DNA of 64,000 bases, from contig CP154955.1 in the NCBI GenBank assembly GCA_039621445.1, positions 25,050,119 to 25,114,118 on the forward strand, in the 5' to 3' direction. Position numbers and translations under genes: made by a program. The notes below the pieces were generated by a model. The model saw only the letters and a program-made list of their open reading frames with translations. It was not told the DNA's origin and ran no database searches. The DNA is from Euglena gracilis (taxonomy: Eukaryota > Euglenida > Euglenophyceae > Euglenales). Below are positions 41,421 through 52,031 of this stretch, in pieces (within the stretch, counting starts at the first letter, position 1; each line of letters starts with the position of its first letter).

Positions 41421-42330
41421 AGATTGACTGTGGCCATGCGTGGGGAACAATCAGCTTCTGGAGATCCTGAGGCCCAGGGTTTGACTTGGCCCGTAGAGCC
41501 TTGTTCGTGTTTCAGTACCCCCCAGAAAGTCCGTTCCCCCCCCCCCCCCCCCCCCCCGCTACATGAATTCCTGTAAACTGAAAATCCCCTTCACCCCCCC
41601 CCATTGCCAGTAATTCCTGTTCCCCCCCCCCCTGCCATCCCCCCGGATGTCACTTTTTGTGCCCCCGAAGAAAAAAATTTGCCCCCCCCCCTGAACTCCG
41701 TTTTTGGGGCACCCCCCAGAAAGTTGCATTTTTTTTGCCCGTTCTCAGACCAACGCCCCAGCTGTGACGCTGTCAAACCCTGGAAGTGGTTGAAGTCTTT
41801 CCATTTGCAATTGTTTTGGCATTAATCACCCAGGGTCTTTGGTTATTGGTCAAAGTTGAAGCTGAAGTTTGAAGAAGATTAAACGACTCAGCGAACTGCA
41901 GTTGCTTCCACGAGTATTTTGTTGCTTTCGGTTGGGGTCAAAATTTTTTTTCACCACACAGTTTGAAAGAAATTCAATGATTCTGAAAAGAAATGCAGAA
42001 AAATATTCTCTCCTTTTTTGGCAAAAAAAAGTCAGCGCTGCAGATGTTTCCCACGAGCATTTTGTTCTGTTTTCGGTGTCCATGGGAGAAAATTTTTTTT
42101 ACACCATACACATTGTGAAAAAATTCACCGTTGCTGGCAGGAGTTCTATATATTTTTCGGCCTTTTTTCGCAAAAAAACTCGTCGGCTCACTCGCCACGA
42201 GCACCTTCTGCGGGACCTCACTGCGAGCGGGATGTCTTCCGCTGGGTAGGAAAGATCAGACGGACGTTCCTAAAGCCGAAGGGAATTTTTTTTTTTGCGC
42301 AAGACGCCGGAAACGGAATTAAACCGACGA
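41421..42330 (+). repeat. eEF1A-linked dispersed segment, copy 2
   Basis: Shares GGCCATGCGTGGGGAACAAT, GTCAAACCCTGGAAGTG, GGTTATTGGTCA and GCGAACTGCAGTTGCTTCC, in order, with 10263-10640. C-runs at 41538-41640 and 41676 separate the blocks. AT-rich blocks at 41935-42160 repeat CACGAG-ATTTTGTTG-TTTTCGGT twice. Confidence 0.6.
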
Positions 42331-42414
42331 GGTTTTGACCCAAAACGGAATTAAACCGCACGCTTTTAATCCCTTTTTATTAAGTACCTTGCGCTTTTAA
42401 ACGCCCCCCTGTAG

Positions 42415-42485
42415 CAGGGGGGGCCTTTTCAGGCCCAGGGCCTTTTCAGGCCAGTGGCGGTGTTGAGGGGGCCTTTTCAGGCCCA
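42415..42485. repeat. GGGCCTTTTCAGGCC repeats
   Basis: Three copies of a variant of the 40-kb unit. Confidence 0.75.
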
Positions 42486-42689
42486 ATACAGCCCACAGCA
42501 GCATGGTGAAGTTCTGCAGCAGCAAGACCAAAAAGGGCTGAGAAGCCCAAGAACTTGAGTTCTTGTATGTCTTGCCTTGAGCTTGTACTTTTGCTTGACT
42601 TCTGCTTCTGCCTGCACCAGCAGGACTTCTTCTGCCTGCACCAGCAAGACTTGTGAGTAACTTTCGATGATAGTTGAACTCTTGACTTG

Positions 42690-42835
42690 GATATTTGTCC
42701 CCACCATGGGCTTTCAATTGTCCGCCATGTATTATGCGAAAAAAAATAGACACTCAGAAAGACTCGAACCCGGATACATAAGGATATAACCAGACACCGC
42801 GATTCCTAATCCAAAAAAACCGACGGTGGTTTTTT
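42690..42835. repeat. dispersed repeat with GACTCGAACCC word (SINE-like?)
   Basis: CCCCACCATGGGCTTTCAAT ... TAGACACTCAGAAAG matches 26887-26948. It is followed by GACTCGAACCCGGAT, which read on the minus strand resembles a Pol III B box, and by GCGATTCCTAATCC. A full tRNA fold could not be drawn. Confidence 0.4.
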
Positions 42836-42889
42836 TTGAAACAAAAAAACACAGTTTTTGGTTCTTTTCAAAAAAAAACAAAAAAAATG

Positions 42890-43261
42890 CCATCCCTGGT
42901 TGCACTGTGCAAAAACAAGCAAATACCTTGACCTCAATAAATTCTTTGAACTTTTGTGCTGTCACGGCACGGTATCCATAATTTTTTGTACAGGAGTGTA
43001 GATTGCACCCGGTTTCATCGATGAACAGCAACTGAGCATCTGAGGTGTTTTGAATTGCTTCGCAAAAATCTCGCCGAATTCTTTTTGTTGACTTTGAGTT
43101 CCTTGCTTCTGGAATCCGACCAGCTTTTTTGAATGACCAATGCATTGCTTTCAAGGCCCTCGCAAGCGTAGAACAACTTACGCGCACTTGATGAGTAACT
43201 CGAAGTTTTTGCCGAAGGCCCCAAATTGTTAGTGTGCAATCCCTGAGTAGTATTTTGTGTG
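42890..43261 (-). pseudogene. IS630/Tc1-type transposase, N-terminal half
   Basis: Minus-strand frame from about 43261: a helix-turn-helix region (LRDCTLTIWGLRQKL ... STLARALKAMHWSFKKAGRIP), a linker, then LLFIDETGCNLHS with the first catalytic Asp of the DDE triad and YGYRAVTA after it. The frame has no stop until about 42732 but loses homology near 42890 in an A-rich stretch. The second and third catalytic residues are absent. The relic at 1.9-2.3 kb holds the complementary half. Confidence 0.75.
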
Positions 43262-43734
43262 CAGGTTCCTTTCAAAAAAAATGGGATGACAATTTTTAAA
43301 AATTCAAAAAATCAGATGGGCACCATCGGACAACGCCCATAAAGAACAGAAGAGAAGAGCAGAGAGAATGTTTCAAATGAACCTGTCCTTCAATCTTCCG
43401 ATGAAGGAGTGTGTAATCCTTCCTTCTGCGACCACGGCGCTCAAGCTGATGAAAGTCGGCAACAATGCTGATGGTTCAGGGTTACAACGTTTTGTCAACA
43501 ACAAAATCAAACATTGTTTTGAAAGAAACGTGACCTCTGAAAGTTTGCCACCAGCATCCTCGCAGTCGATGGCATTCTTCTCCTACACATACAAAAAATG
43601 AGCATTTGATCAACTGTTGCAGGTTGTGGGCAGTGACATGAAAATTAAAATGAAAAACAAAACATAAAAAGCATCATCTCAGTATCTCAGTGAAAATGGA
43701 ACAAAAGAGAAAAAAGCACAAACAAAGGGGGTGT
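43262..43734. other. no gene recognised
   Basis: A plus-strand 77-codon frame at 43368-43601 shows no known motif. Confidence 0.3.
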
Positions 43735-44060
43735 ATCCCCCCCCCCCGACCCCCCTGCGACCCACACATGGAGGGTTTCCGCATCCCAGTAGGAGCCAAA
43801 AAAAGGGCACCTAATTAGGAATTTGCACCCAAATTAGGAATCAAAATTGCCTATAATGTGTGACAAATTCCTAATTGGAGCTATTTTTTGGACCCAAAAG
43901 TTCTAAAAATAGGTCCCATGTGACGTTGTGTGAGAGGTCACACTTGTCACATGTGACCCGTCAAAACTTCCACGTTCCCCCCGCCCCCCCCCCCCCCCAC
44001 CCCCCCCCCCGACCCCCCCCCCGCGCCCCCCCCCGCGACCCCCCCCGCGACTCATACACC
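43735..44060. repeat. C-run rich tract with TAATTAGGAATT words
   Basis: Long C runs at 43738-43748 and 43979-44050. Between them, three copies of AATTAGGAAT / ATTCCTAATT occur. No gene. Confidence 0.7.
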
Positions 44061-44204
44061 CCCCAAAAAACAAATGAGAAAACAATGGGAGAACACCAAT
44101 GAATAGAAGAAGAATGAACCTCTTCTTCAAATTGTACAACTGAGCCAGGTGGCTTGAAGTCATTTCAACGTCGTCCATCCAAGGACCCTGAGGTTGCCTG
44201 AAGA

Positions 44205-44345
44205 TCAGTTGCCATGTGCACCGAGCAGAGGGGCATTCATGCGAACATACATCAGGGCCTCGATAGAGGCATCGGATAGGCGGTTGCGCCGGGGATTGTG
44301 GAGCAATTTGCTGTGGGAGAAGGCGCGTTCAACGTGCCAGTACTA
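44205..44345 (-). pseudogene. hAT transposase C-terminal dimerisation exon
   Basis: Reads VERAFSHSKLLHNPRRNRLS, then DASIEALMYVRMN, and a stop at 44205-44207. ERxFS ... RNRLS ... IExLxxxRxN is the hAT C-terminal dimerisation signature. An acceptor-like CCTTTAG lies just upstream on the minus strand. No catalytic core is adjacent; the hAT N-terminal piece at 35 kb is on the same strand but 8.5 kb downstream, so they are not one gene in this order. Confidence 0.75.
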
Positions 44346-44519
44346 AAGGTATGGGGAATGGGTATCAGGGTTATTCCAACCAATATTGTCACATATTTTT
44401 GCAAATTCGCACTTCACGATGCGCTGGCGCTGAACAGATTCCAAAGAAAGCATACAAAAATTGTGCCAACGTCTGTTGAAACATGTCTTGCAACGTTTTT
44501 CATATTTTCTAATTCTGAA

Positions 44520-45305
44520 CATTCAAGGACACCACCCTGTCTGCTGCAACTCAAACGGCATTATGCGGCGGCACGGTGCGGTCAAAGATTTCCTGTTCCA
44601 CCTTGCCCACGATGCAAGGCTTACCGCAAAGAAGAAGCAAGGCGGCGCTGAGAGAACATGCCCTGGTGATGTCCTCATTTACAGACCAGACGCCAATGGT
44701 CATTGAGCAATAGACGTAACCATCAGGCACACGTCTGCTCCTAGCCGGCCGCCGAACCAAGCAAATCTCGTCAACGGCTGGTACCAGCGCCAAGAACGGG
44801 AGAAGCATAGCAAATACAATGCCGCATGTGCCAGGTAAGGCTGGACTTGCATACCATTTGTTGTTGACTACTATGGCGGTTTGGGACAAGAAGCAACAAC
44901 CCTGATTAGCATTGGGTATCTTTTGAAAGATTGGGAAAATATGTTTCATTTCAGAAATATTTCAGAAATATTTCAGAAATATTTCAAAAATGAAAAATTT
45001 CCTTCACTTTTGCAACCATGAAGGATGCACTGGGACCTTTTGCTTTTTCAAGTTGGTTGACAGGAAGGGTCCATATTTCAAATCTTTCACTGAGGAGAAA
45101 CTATATTTCGGAAATTTCATGAAATATTTCAAGTGAAATGTTTCAATATTTCTTTCGCAACAATGCCAACCCTGATGTCCACACTCTACGCCTTTTGCTT
45201 GGACAACAGGACTCCTGGGTGAAACACAATGCAGAAGCAAATGTATGGCAGTCCCGTTCAATAATAGTCGCGCGAGAGATCGTGCGACAGATCATCTGGG
45301 CAAGA
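44520..45305 (+). pseudogene. RLE-type LINE: endonuclease relic, interrupted
   Basis: HHPVCCNSN, RRHGAVKDF, CPGDVLIYRPDANG and DVTIRHTSAP can be read from 44530 to 44740 across a stop. GWTCIPFVVDYYGGLGQEA follows at about 44843-44900, and LRLLLGQQDSW ... EIVRQIIWARYH at about 45186-45308. The two parts are separated by about 240 bp of AT-rich foldback DNA. It is diverged from all other copies. The C/G foldback at 45306 begins right at its end. Confidence 0.7.
44935..45160. repeat. AT-rich foldback insertion (GAAATATTTC units)
   Basis: Four GAAATATTTCA units at the left and TGAAATATTTCAAGTGAAAT at the right. It is inserted in the endonuclease relic and splits its frame. Confidence 0.65.
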
Positions 45306-45709
45306 TACCATGCCCCCCCCCCTTTACTGTCCCCCCCCCTTACTGTTCCCATTGGGGGGACGGGAACAGTACAGTGTCATAGCACTTTTTGTAAAGGTTT
45401 CTTGGAACACAAGGCAAAAAGGGGGATTTTTTTGGTCGGTTTTTGGTGCTTTCCATCCCACCAAAATCCAACCTAATACCAAAATGGATGTTGTGGAGGT
45501 GCAATTTTCAAGCATGTAAACCAAAAAAGCTTCATTTTGGCATTTTAGGTGGCCTTTTGGGTCTAACTTGGTTGGTTGGTTCATGGCCCATGGGAACAGT
45601 AAGGGGGTGGGAGCTCGTCCCCCCCCCTTACTGTCCCCCCCCCCTTACTGTTCCCATGGACCCAAAAGGGGGCCACGGGACGGGAACAGTAAGGGGGGGG
45701 GCATGGTAT
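45306..45709. repeat. ACCATGC-C-run/TTACTGT foldback
   Basis: Ends TACCATGC + C-run + TTTACTGTCC and GGAACAGTAA + G-run + GCATGGTA. Inside, the C-run + TTACTGT words occur again in both orientations. The ACCATGC-C-run terminus is shared with 27127-27200. Confidence 0.75.
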
Positions 45710-46096
45710 GCATCACGAGCCGAACAAGATGAACAAACCCAGTCGGTACACAAACCATATGACCTTTGAGGAACCTATCCATGGCTGCAACAACTCGAAT
45801 TGAAGCCAGTCGAATGAGTGCAAAGAATGTGTGAATGAGGCACTGAACAATAAGTAAGGCTCTGCTCCACAGACATTCACAGGGAACGCCGCTCATCCAA
45901 TTTCTTCAATTTTGCCATATCCATCACCACTGCAGGTCCTCGATTCAGCAACTTACAACCATGAACCCAAATCACCTGATCACCTGATCACCTGATCGCC
46001 ACCTGATCGCCTCAACTAAGCCCAGTTGAACTAACCAACAGCCAAGCAAAAACAGCCAAGGAAGGCAACACAGGACACACACGCACCCCCCCCCCC
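45710..46096. other. no gene recognised
   Basis: Nothing identified except a short CACCTGAT tandem at 45976-46010. Confidence 0.35.
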
Positions 46097-46318
46097 TAGC
46101 ATTGCGATGTAATTTACAATTTTAAGTTTCGCTTGTAACTTACGCGTAACTTACGGCGTAATTCATTTTTAATTTCCGCCGTGTAATTTATGTTCTGCCT
46201 TTTTTCGGAAATATCAGACCATTTCTCCCTTTTTTGTGTGCAAAGCACCATTTTTCCCATTTAAAAATTGGGTTTATGTGTTGTTGTCATCCCATGTGAG
46301 AAAAAACAAGTCAAAGGT

Positions 46319-46642
46319 AGGGTTGTTTCGATTAATCGATTAATCGACTAATCGTTCTTCATCGCCGATTAATCGAATCAATCGGCCCAAGGCAATTAAT
46401 CGTTCATTTTGGATGTCAACCAGGATGGGCACGATAATTGCTGAAAACATATAATTTCGAACACTAATCAGTCATATGGTACACTTCTTGCTCATGTACT
46501 ATAAAAACGATTGCTAAAAGTGGCCAATGAGTGAGCGAAAGTGCGAGAGAAAAGCTGCGTGATTCTTAAGATCAAGCGGTTCCTAATCGGCCTTGTTCCA
46601 CCATGGTGACATAGAATCTAGGGTTGACGGTTTTGTTTTTTT

Positions 46643-46677
<35 letters not shown>

Positions 46678-47425
46678 AGGAAAATTTTTCGGGGGGTGGT
46701 TCGGGTCACGGGGGGGAGGAGGTCACGGGGGAACACCACATTTTCGGTGGCCAAATTAGGAATCACCGACAACGAATTTTTTGGTAAACAATCCTTTTTA
46801 GGCTCCAAATTAGGAATCCCCCAACTTTAAATTAGTATTTTGACACCAAATTAGGCATCACCATTCCAAATTTTACAAAATTTATGCCTCAAAAATATGA
46901 ATATTCCTGAATATTTTCTCAAATTAGGCATCACCGGCCAAGTTATTTTTCAGAAAAAAAATTGGCCGAAGGGTCTTAGGTCAGGTCGGGGGGGTCACGG
47001 GGGGAATACCCCCTCTAAATTTTTTTTAATGTGTGAAAGCATTTCCAATTCTGTGTTTTCTGGTGCAAAAAATCATGCTTTCAACCCTAAAAATTTTTTT
47101 AGACAAAAAATGAATGCTGCAGAGATAAAAAATAAACTTTTTCAAAAAAAACATTGCAAAAAATTTTCCCCCAAACCCTTCATGACGTTTTTTTATTTTT
47201 TTTAAAAAAACATTTTTTTTTAAAAAAGCCGTCAACCTTGAATGAGTCACCTGAAATGAGTCAGTTGGCACGGAAAGATATGGTCTGCATTCTATATTCA
47301 AATTCCTCAAACAGATTTCGTTAACAAAAATTGGAAGGACCAATTAATTGTTAATCGTCCGAGACACCCCAATTAACCACAATTAATTGTTCGCCAGCTC
47401 AAAACAATTAATTGGCACAACCCTA
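46319..47425. mobile_element. hAT-type MITE, 8-bp target duplication
   Basis: Ends AGGGTTGTTTCGATTAAT and ATTAATTGGCACAACCCT are imperfect inverted copies with ATTAATCG/ATTAATTG-rich subterminal regions. TCAAAGGT lies directly on both sides (46311-46318 and 47426-47433). An 8-bp duplication is typical of hAT elements. No transposase inside. Confidence 0.75.
46619..47240. repeat. nested foldback AGGGTTGACGG with poly-T
   Basis: Ends TAGGGTTGACGGTTTTG and AAAGCCGTCAACCTT. The left end is followed by about 35 T's and the interior carries four AAATTAGGAATC/AAATTAGGCATC words. It sits inside the hAT-type MITE. Confidence 0.6.
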
Positions 47426-48439
47426 TCAAAGGTCACTGCAAAAAGAAATGAAGTTCAAGGTTTTTTTTACAGCCAAAGGGGGGAATATTTTTGGACCTGA
47501 AGGCAGCAACCCGCCTGAAAAAGTGCATTGGCTTGGATGAATTCCAAAATAAAAATTGGCGGCGTACTTAATCGGCGCTCGCTTAATCGGTCTCGCCCCT
47601 CAAAGGAAAAAGCGGTGTGACCTTGTGCGTTTCGAACCCACGACCATACCATCATAAGACATGCTCCGCCATATGTTAATGGTCACTCTGTATGCATTTG
47701 TCATGGACTTTTATCAAATTTTCTTAAAGAATGTCATTTTGGCCATTTTTTTGCCAAAAAAAAAGTGCTCTTGTAGTGAACTTCACCAGTGAAGTTAACT
47801 TCACTAGTGAAGTTAACATCACCCAATTTATTTTAACCAAATTTAACTTACCCTCACCCCCCTCAAAATGTCACCTCCCAAACGTGGCCAAATTTTTGGC
47901 AAATTTTGGTTTTTCCCCTCATAGGGTTTACCCCTCATTTTCTTTCGACACCAAAGGCGACAAAGGCCAAAATTTGACCTCCCCTCCAAAGTGTCCCCCA
48001 TTTGGGTCCCACGATGCCTGGAGGGTGGCCACTGAGGGGGGGGGTGAGGGCAGTGAAATTAAGTTAGTTAAGCTAACTTCACAGAGGCAGATGAGGGGGA
48101 GGGTTTCCGGGACCCCTCCGGTGAACTTCACCATAGTTTCAAACAGTGAACTTCATGGGGTCAAAATGCAAGGAATGACTAACCAAGGAAAGAGGGGTCC
48201 TGGGGTGTGTGATTTTTTTTTTAAATTTCATAACTTTCATAAATTTCAAAAATTACCGTAAGTTACGGTAAGTTACGGGTGTGTAATTTATAAATAATAA
48301 ATTACGCAAAATTTGCAATGCTACCCCCCCCCCCACCGCAGTACTTACATTGAAGATGAGCCTCGCTCATTTTCCACTAACCTCTAACCAAGCCGCCAAA
48401 CACTCTTTGTACACAACCTCAGCATAGCTACTGTTGACC

Positions 48440-48540
48440 TTTGAGTCACGAGGAGGTTCTCCTTGTGGCGAGGGCCAAAAGAGACATCTCCCTGGGCTTG
48501 GGGCACGGACAGGGTGAAGCAGTGCACCCTCCGTGAAATA
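48440..48540. repeat. copy of the 36.1-kb dispersed repeat (inverted)
   Basis: Reverse complement of about 36105-36215 (CTTGTGGCGAGGGCCAAAAG and neighbours). Confidence 0.6.
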
Positions 48541-48825
48541 ATAGATGTTTTCTAGGTGTCAAAAAATAATAATAGTTGGGTTGTTGTTGCACACAAAGGG
48601 TAGCCCGCCCGCCCTGGACTCCATAAAGCGAGACGGAAAGAGTGACTTTATTACTTCAGTTTTATTTTAAATTTGTGTCAGAGTGCCAAAACAAGCCCTT
48701 TTGTCGGGGTTTTAGTTACGCTATCAAAACCCGCGACGTTCAACCCCCGTGATTTATGCCTACCAAATTAATTTCTGTCAGTTTGCCTGCAGAGTGAGGA
48801 AAAGGCTTGGAGCCCCGAGGTTGTG

Positions 48826-49175
48826 CCCCCCCCCCCCCATAATTGACACCTCCGACACCCCCATAAATGATACCCCCCCCATAAGTGACACTACCTCCTC
48901 CGGGATCGGATTTTCTTTCAGCCGCCGGTGACCCCCCAAAGGGTTTTTCTTTTGATAATCGAACCCCCCCATAAATGACACCTGGGGTTTTTTTTCAGGG
49001 TTTGTCCGCCGAGCTTCCAAAAAATATAATTTGTGGTGTCCACCAATTTTTCCAGCTCGTCCTCAGACAAGGCGGTCGCCCTGTGGACCCCAAAAACCTT
49101 GTGCCAAAACACCACTCTTGGGCTGAAACCGTGTTTGGGTGAGTATTTAAATTTTTTTACGTCTCAAAATCGGTA
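48826..49175. repeat. C-run/ATAAATGACAC units and 34.4-kb-like segment
   Basis: Four C-run + ATAATTGACACC / ATAAATGACAC units lie at 48826-48985. A stretch at 49095-49140 is similar to 34380-34440 (ACCTTG-CCAAAACACC ... GAAACCGTGTTTGGG). Confidence 0.6.
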
Positions 49176-49472
49176 GAGGTTGAGGTACAGGCACAGGTTG
49201 TCCACATTGAAATGTTCTCTACCTCAATCTCCACGTCTACCAATCCAGCCCAGCTGTTTTCCCTCTTTCTTCTGTTCCCCGCTATTCCTCAGAATGCAAT
49301 TTTGCAAGATTATAAATGATGCGGAGGCACCATTTCATTATGGCACAATCAAGGTGGAATTTTGATGAAAGGTTTATTCAAGGTCTGACCGTGTCTGCTT
49401 GAATTTCTTTTCAGGAAAAGACGTTGTTCCCCTCCAAGCAAAGCTGGCAGCCAAAAAAAATGCCAAAAAAAC

Positions 49473-49520
49473 CTTTTTTGGGGTTTTTGGGGTTTTTGGG
49501 GTTTTTTGGGGTTTTTGGTT
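49473..49520. repeat. TTTTTGGGG array
   Basis: Five or six units of TTTTTGGGG. It resembles ciliate-type T4G4 telomeric repeats but is internal and short. Confidence 0.8.
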
Positions 49521-49624
49521 TTTTTAAAAAGAAACAAATACAAAAAGTGCCAATGAGGGCTGAGGAAAATTTTTTCGAATGGGAAGTTTGTTAGGACTTC
49601 CCCATCAATCATCACACGTTGGGC

Positions 49625-49805
49625 GACACTAATAGGGGGATGCCCCCCCCTCTATTGTCGCCCCTATGTCAATGAAGGAATCGCAAGACCCAGGGCGACT
49701 TAGAGGGGGAGGGTGGGCACCCCCCTCAATTTGTCACCCCCTCCCAATAATCGCCCAGGGGGTCAAAATGTCTGAGGGAGTGCTAATTAGAGGAGGGGGG
49801 GGGGC
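49625..49805. repeat. C-run/CTATTGTCGCC foldback
   Basis: C/G runs with CTATTGTCGCC, GGGCGACTTAGAGG and CCAATAATCGCCC words in both orientations; same style as the other C/G foldbacks. Confidence 0.55.
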
Positions 49806-52031
49806 ACGGCAATGGGATCTTTTTTTTCTCAAGGTTGGGTTCACCCTGTCTTACCACTTTTTCAAGGATTCAAATTTGGATGACATCAATAAAGCCATAG
49901 AATAAATTTGTCAGTCCTTGTCAAAGATTGGGGCATGTTAGGTTGCTGCTCACTTCATTTTCAACCCGCAAAATGGACAAATGGCATTTGAAAACGATGG
50001 CTGCCGGCTGTTTGACAGAATGCCATGCATAAGTTCACATGGGTTACGGGTCTTGGATGGGGAGCTCTCGTATGTTGCTTTTTTTGAAGGAAAATAATGC
50101 CATGGGAAATGGGACTTTTACCAGGCCCAGGAACAACGTCTCCTTGCGTCCCACCGAAAAAGCACCTTCACACCCGGGAATGCCCAGGGGAAAAGTGCCA
50201 AAAAAATTGGTGCAGTTTCACAAAAATGAGAAAATTTTCAAAAAATGCCAAAAGAATTTCTCCAAAGATGGGAGAGAATTGGGGGAGGGGCGTGAGGGCC
50301 TCCACCCCCTTCATTTTTCATGCAAAGTTAGTCGATTCTTTGTGCATATGGTTGTATTCTTCATAAAATCCAACGTATTTACCCAACAAATTTTCAAATT
50401 TTCGGAATGGACACTTTTGGAGGTTTTTTGGAGGTTTCTGTGCGATTTTTGGCAGGCCTACCAGAATAGATCAGTTGCCAATTAGCAAATGGGGGGGGGG
50501 CAAAGTCTCCTGACGACGAAGGCCGGCTGAGACCAACCCCCCCACATAAGATCACCGTTTACCGATTTGGAACAAAAAACACCATGTCCGTGATTGTGCC
50601 TGTTCCGTTGACCCGTTTGCTAGTAACGCCATGTCCGCCAAACTTTGTCCACACCAAAAGATTTCATTTGTTGGGGAGCGGGGGAGCAGGGGAGGGGGGT
50701 GGGGGTAGGGGGGGGGAGGGGAAGGAGGAAGGGGAAGGGGGGTCCGGGGGAGGCTGGTTACCTGCAGCCTCTGCAGAGGCAATCAAACAGGTGAGATTTC
50801 ACCATTGCAGTAGAAGAGTCTTGACCCACCCCTCACACGCACCGCGGCACCCCACCCCCATTTCGACCTTGAGATTGGATTTGATTTTTAACTAACACTA
50901 ACGGTGTCATTATTTTATTGTTTTTTATAAGAGATGGATGGATGGATGGACAAGTTGGTGACACCTAAACCATCCATTTTATGTGCGAAGATTCCCAATG
51001 TCGGAAAAAAATTCAAATTTTTGGGTGTAATTTAGAACATTGTGCAAAAAAAAATGAACATTCATGAATTTCCCATGAAATTAAAAATTGGGGAAGAAAT
51101 TGAAATGGAAAAAAAGTTTAATGGTTATACATAATGACATGATAACATAATGGCGGGGGGGGATGATATGCAAGTCGAATAATTTGCATTCTTTGCAAAT
51201 CCAAAACGTTGAAAATTTGCACTTTTTTGCACATTTTTTTTGCATTTGAAAATTTTGTGAAAAGTCGCATTTTTTGCAATATTTTGCATTGTTTGCCTTT
51301 TCGACCTTTTTGGGGGGGGCAATTGCACAGGCGAATCACTCACACTAAAATACAAGTGCATGACACTGGATCATGTCACTTTGCAAGTTTGCATCACGCT
51401 TTTTTTGTTTACCGGTATTTTTCGGTGCTTTCCCTGATTTTTTTGGCATTTTCTTTTAAAAAAGAACAGTCAGCTTGGTTTCTGCTTTTATGTGTCCCGT
51501 TAAATTAAAGTGCAAATAATTGTCCAAAGCATACACCGTAACAAGAAAAAATGTTGCAAAATGAAAGAAAATTTCCCCCAAGGAGGTGATAATTTTTCTA
51601 AGTCCTCTCCAGTGGGGAGCTCCAAAAGGAAATTACATTCAACTTGCATTTTTTTTGCACTTTTTGATTTTTTTGCATTGCATATTTTGAGTGGCCTTCT
51701 TCCATATTCCCAGAAGGTCCAGCCCTGCGGTGTGCTGCAGTACTTCCACCTCGGCGCATGCCAAGATTTACCAACCATGCCGGGGTGAGGGTGACCCATC
51801 CAACAGCAGGAGCATGCCCCCTGCCAACCCGCCTGCCATCAGCCAGCTGACCGTGTGCTTCATCAAGTCGTTGTGGCTGAATTTTTGGTTACTTTGAACT
51901 ATTCTTTGGGGAATTTTCGACCAATTTTGGTGATTTTGCCAATTTGGCTTTTATACCAAGGTCGAAGAAGATGAAGGGCAGCACAGATGGTCGATGGTTG
52001 GCCGATGTCGTGGTGTAAGTGTGTTCCTGCC
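49806..52031. other. no gene recognised
   Basis: AT-rich non-coding DNA with a GGGGGAGGGG tract (50665-50745) and a GATG tandem (50935-50950). A 148-codon frame at 50039 has no known motif. Confidence 0.4.

Larger units (their letters stand above)
46097..48323. mobile_element. 2.2-kb element with TAGCATTGC ends, in a poly-C tract
   Basis: Perfect terminal inverted repeat TAGCATTGC, with subterminal GTAACTTACG repeats on both sides (46136-46157 and 48257-48279). Poly-C of the same strand flanks both ends, so the target was a C-run and its duplication is C's. It contains no transposase, only two further nested elements, G/C-poor DNA and palindromic GTGAAGTTAACTTCAC words at 47785-47820. Confidence 0.65.

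Noticed and set aside
42755-42800. tRNA gene (GACTCGAACCCGGAT word)
   Set aside because: Only a B-box-like word; no cloverleaf. Kept as a possible SINE remnant.
35006-44345. one hAT element linking the 35-kb N-terminal part and the 44-kb C-terminal exon
   Set aside because: On the minus strand the C-terminal exon lies upstream of the N-terminal part, so they cannot be one gene as arranged.
47580-47660. tRNA gene on the minus strand (GGGTTCGAAAC word)
   Set aside because: The T-stem has a mismatch and no acceptable anticodon arm can be drawn.
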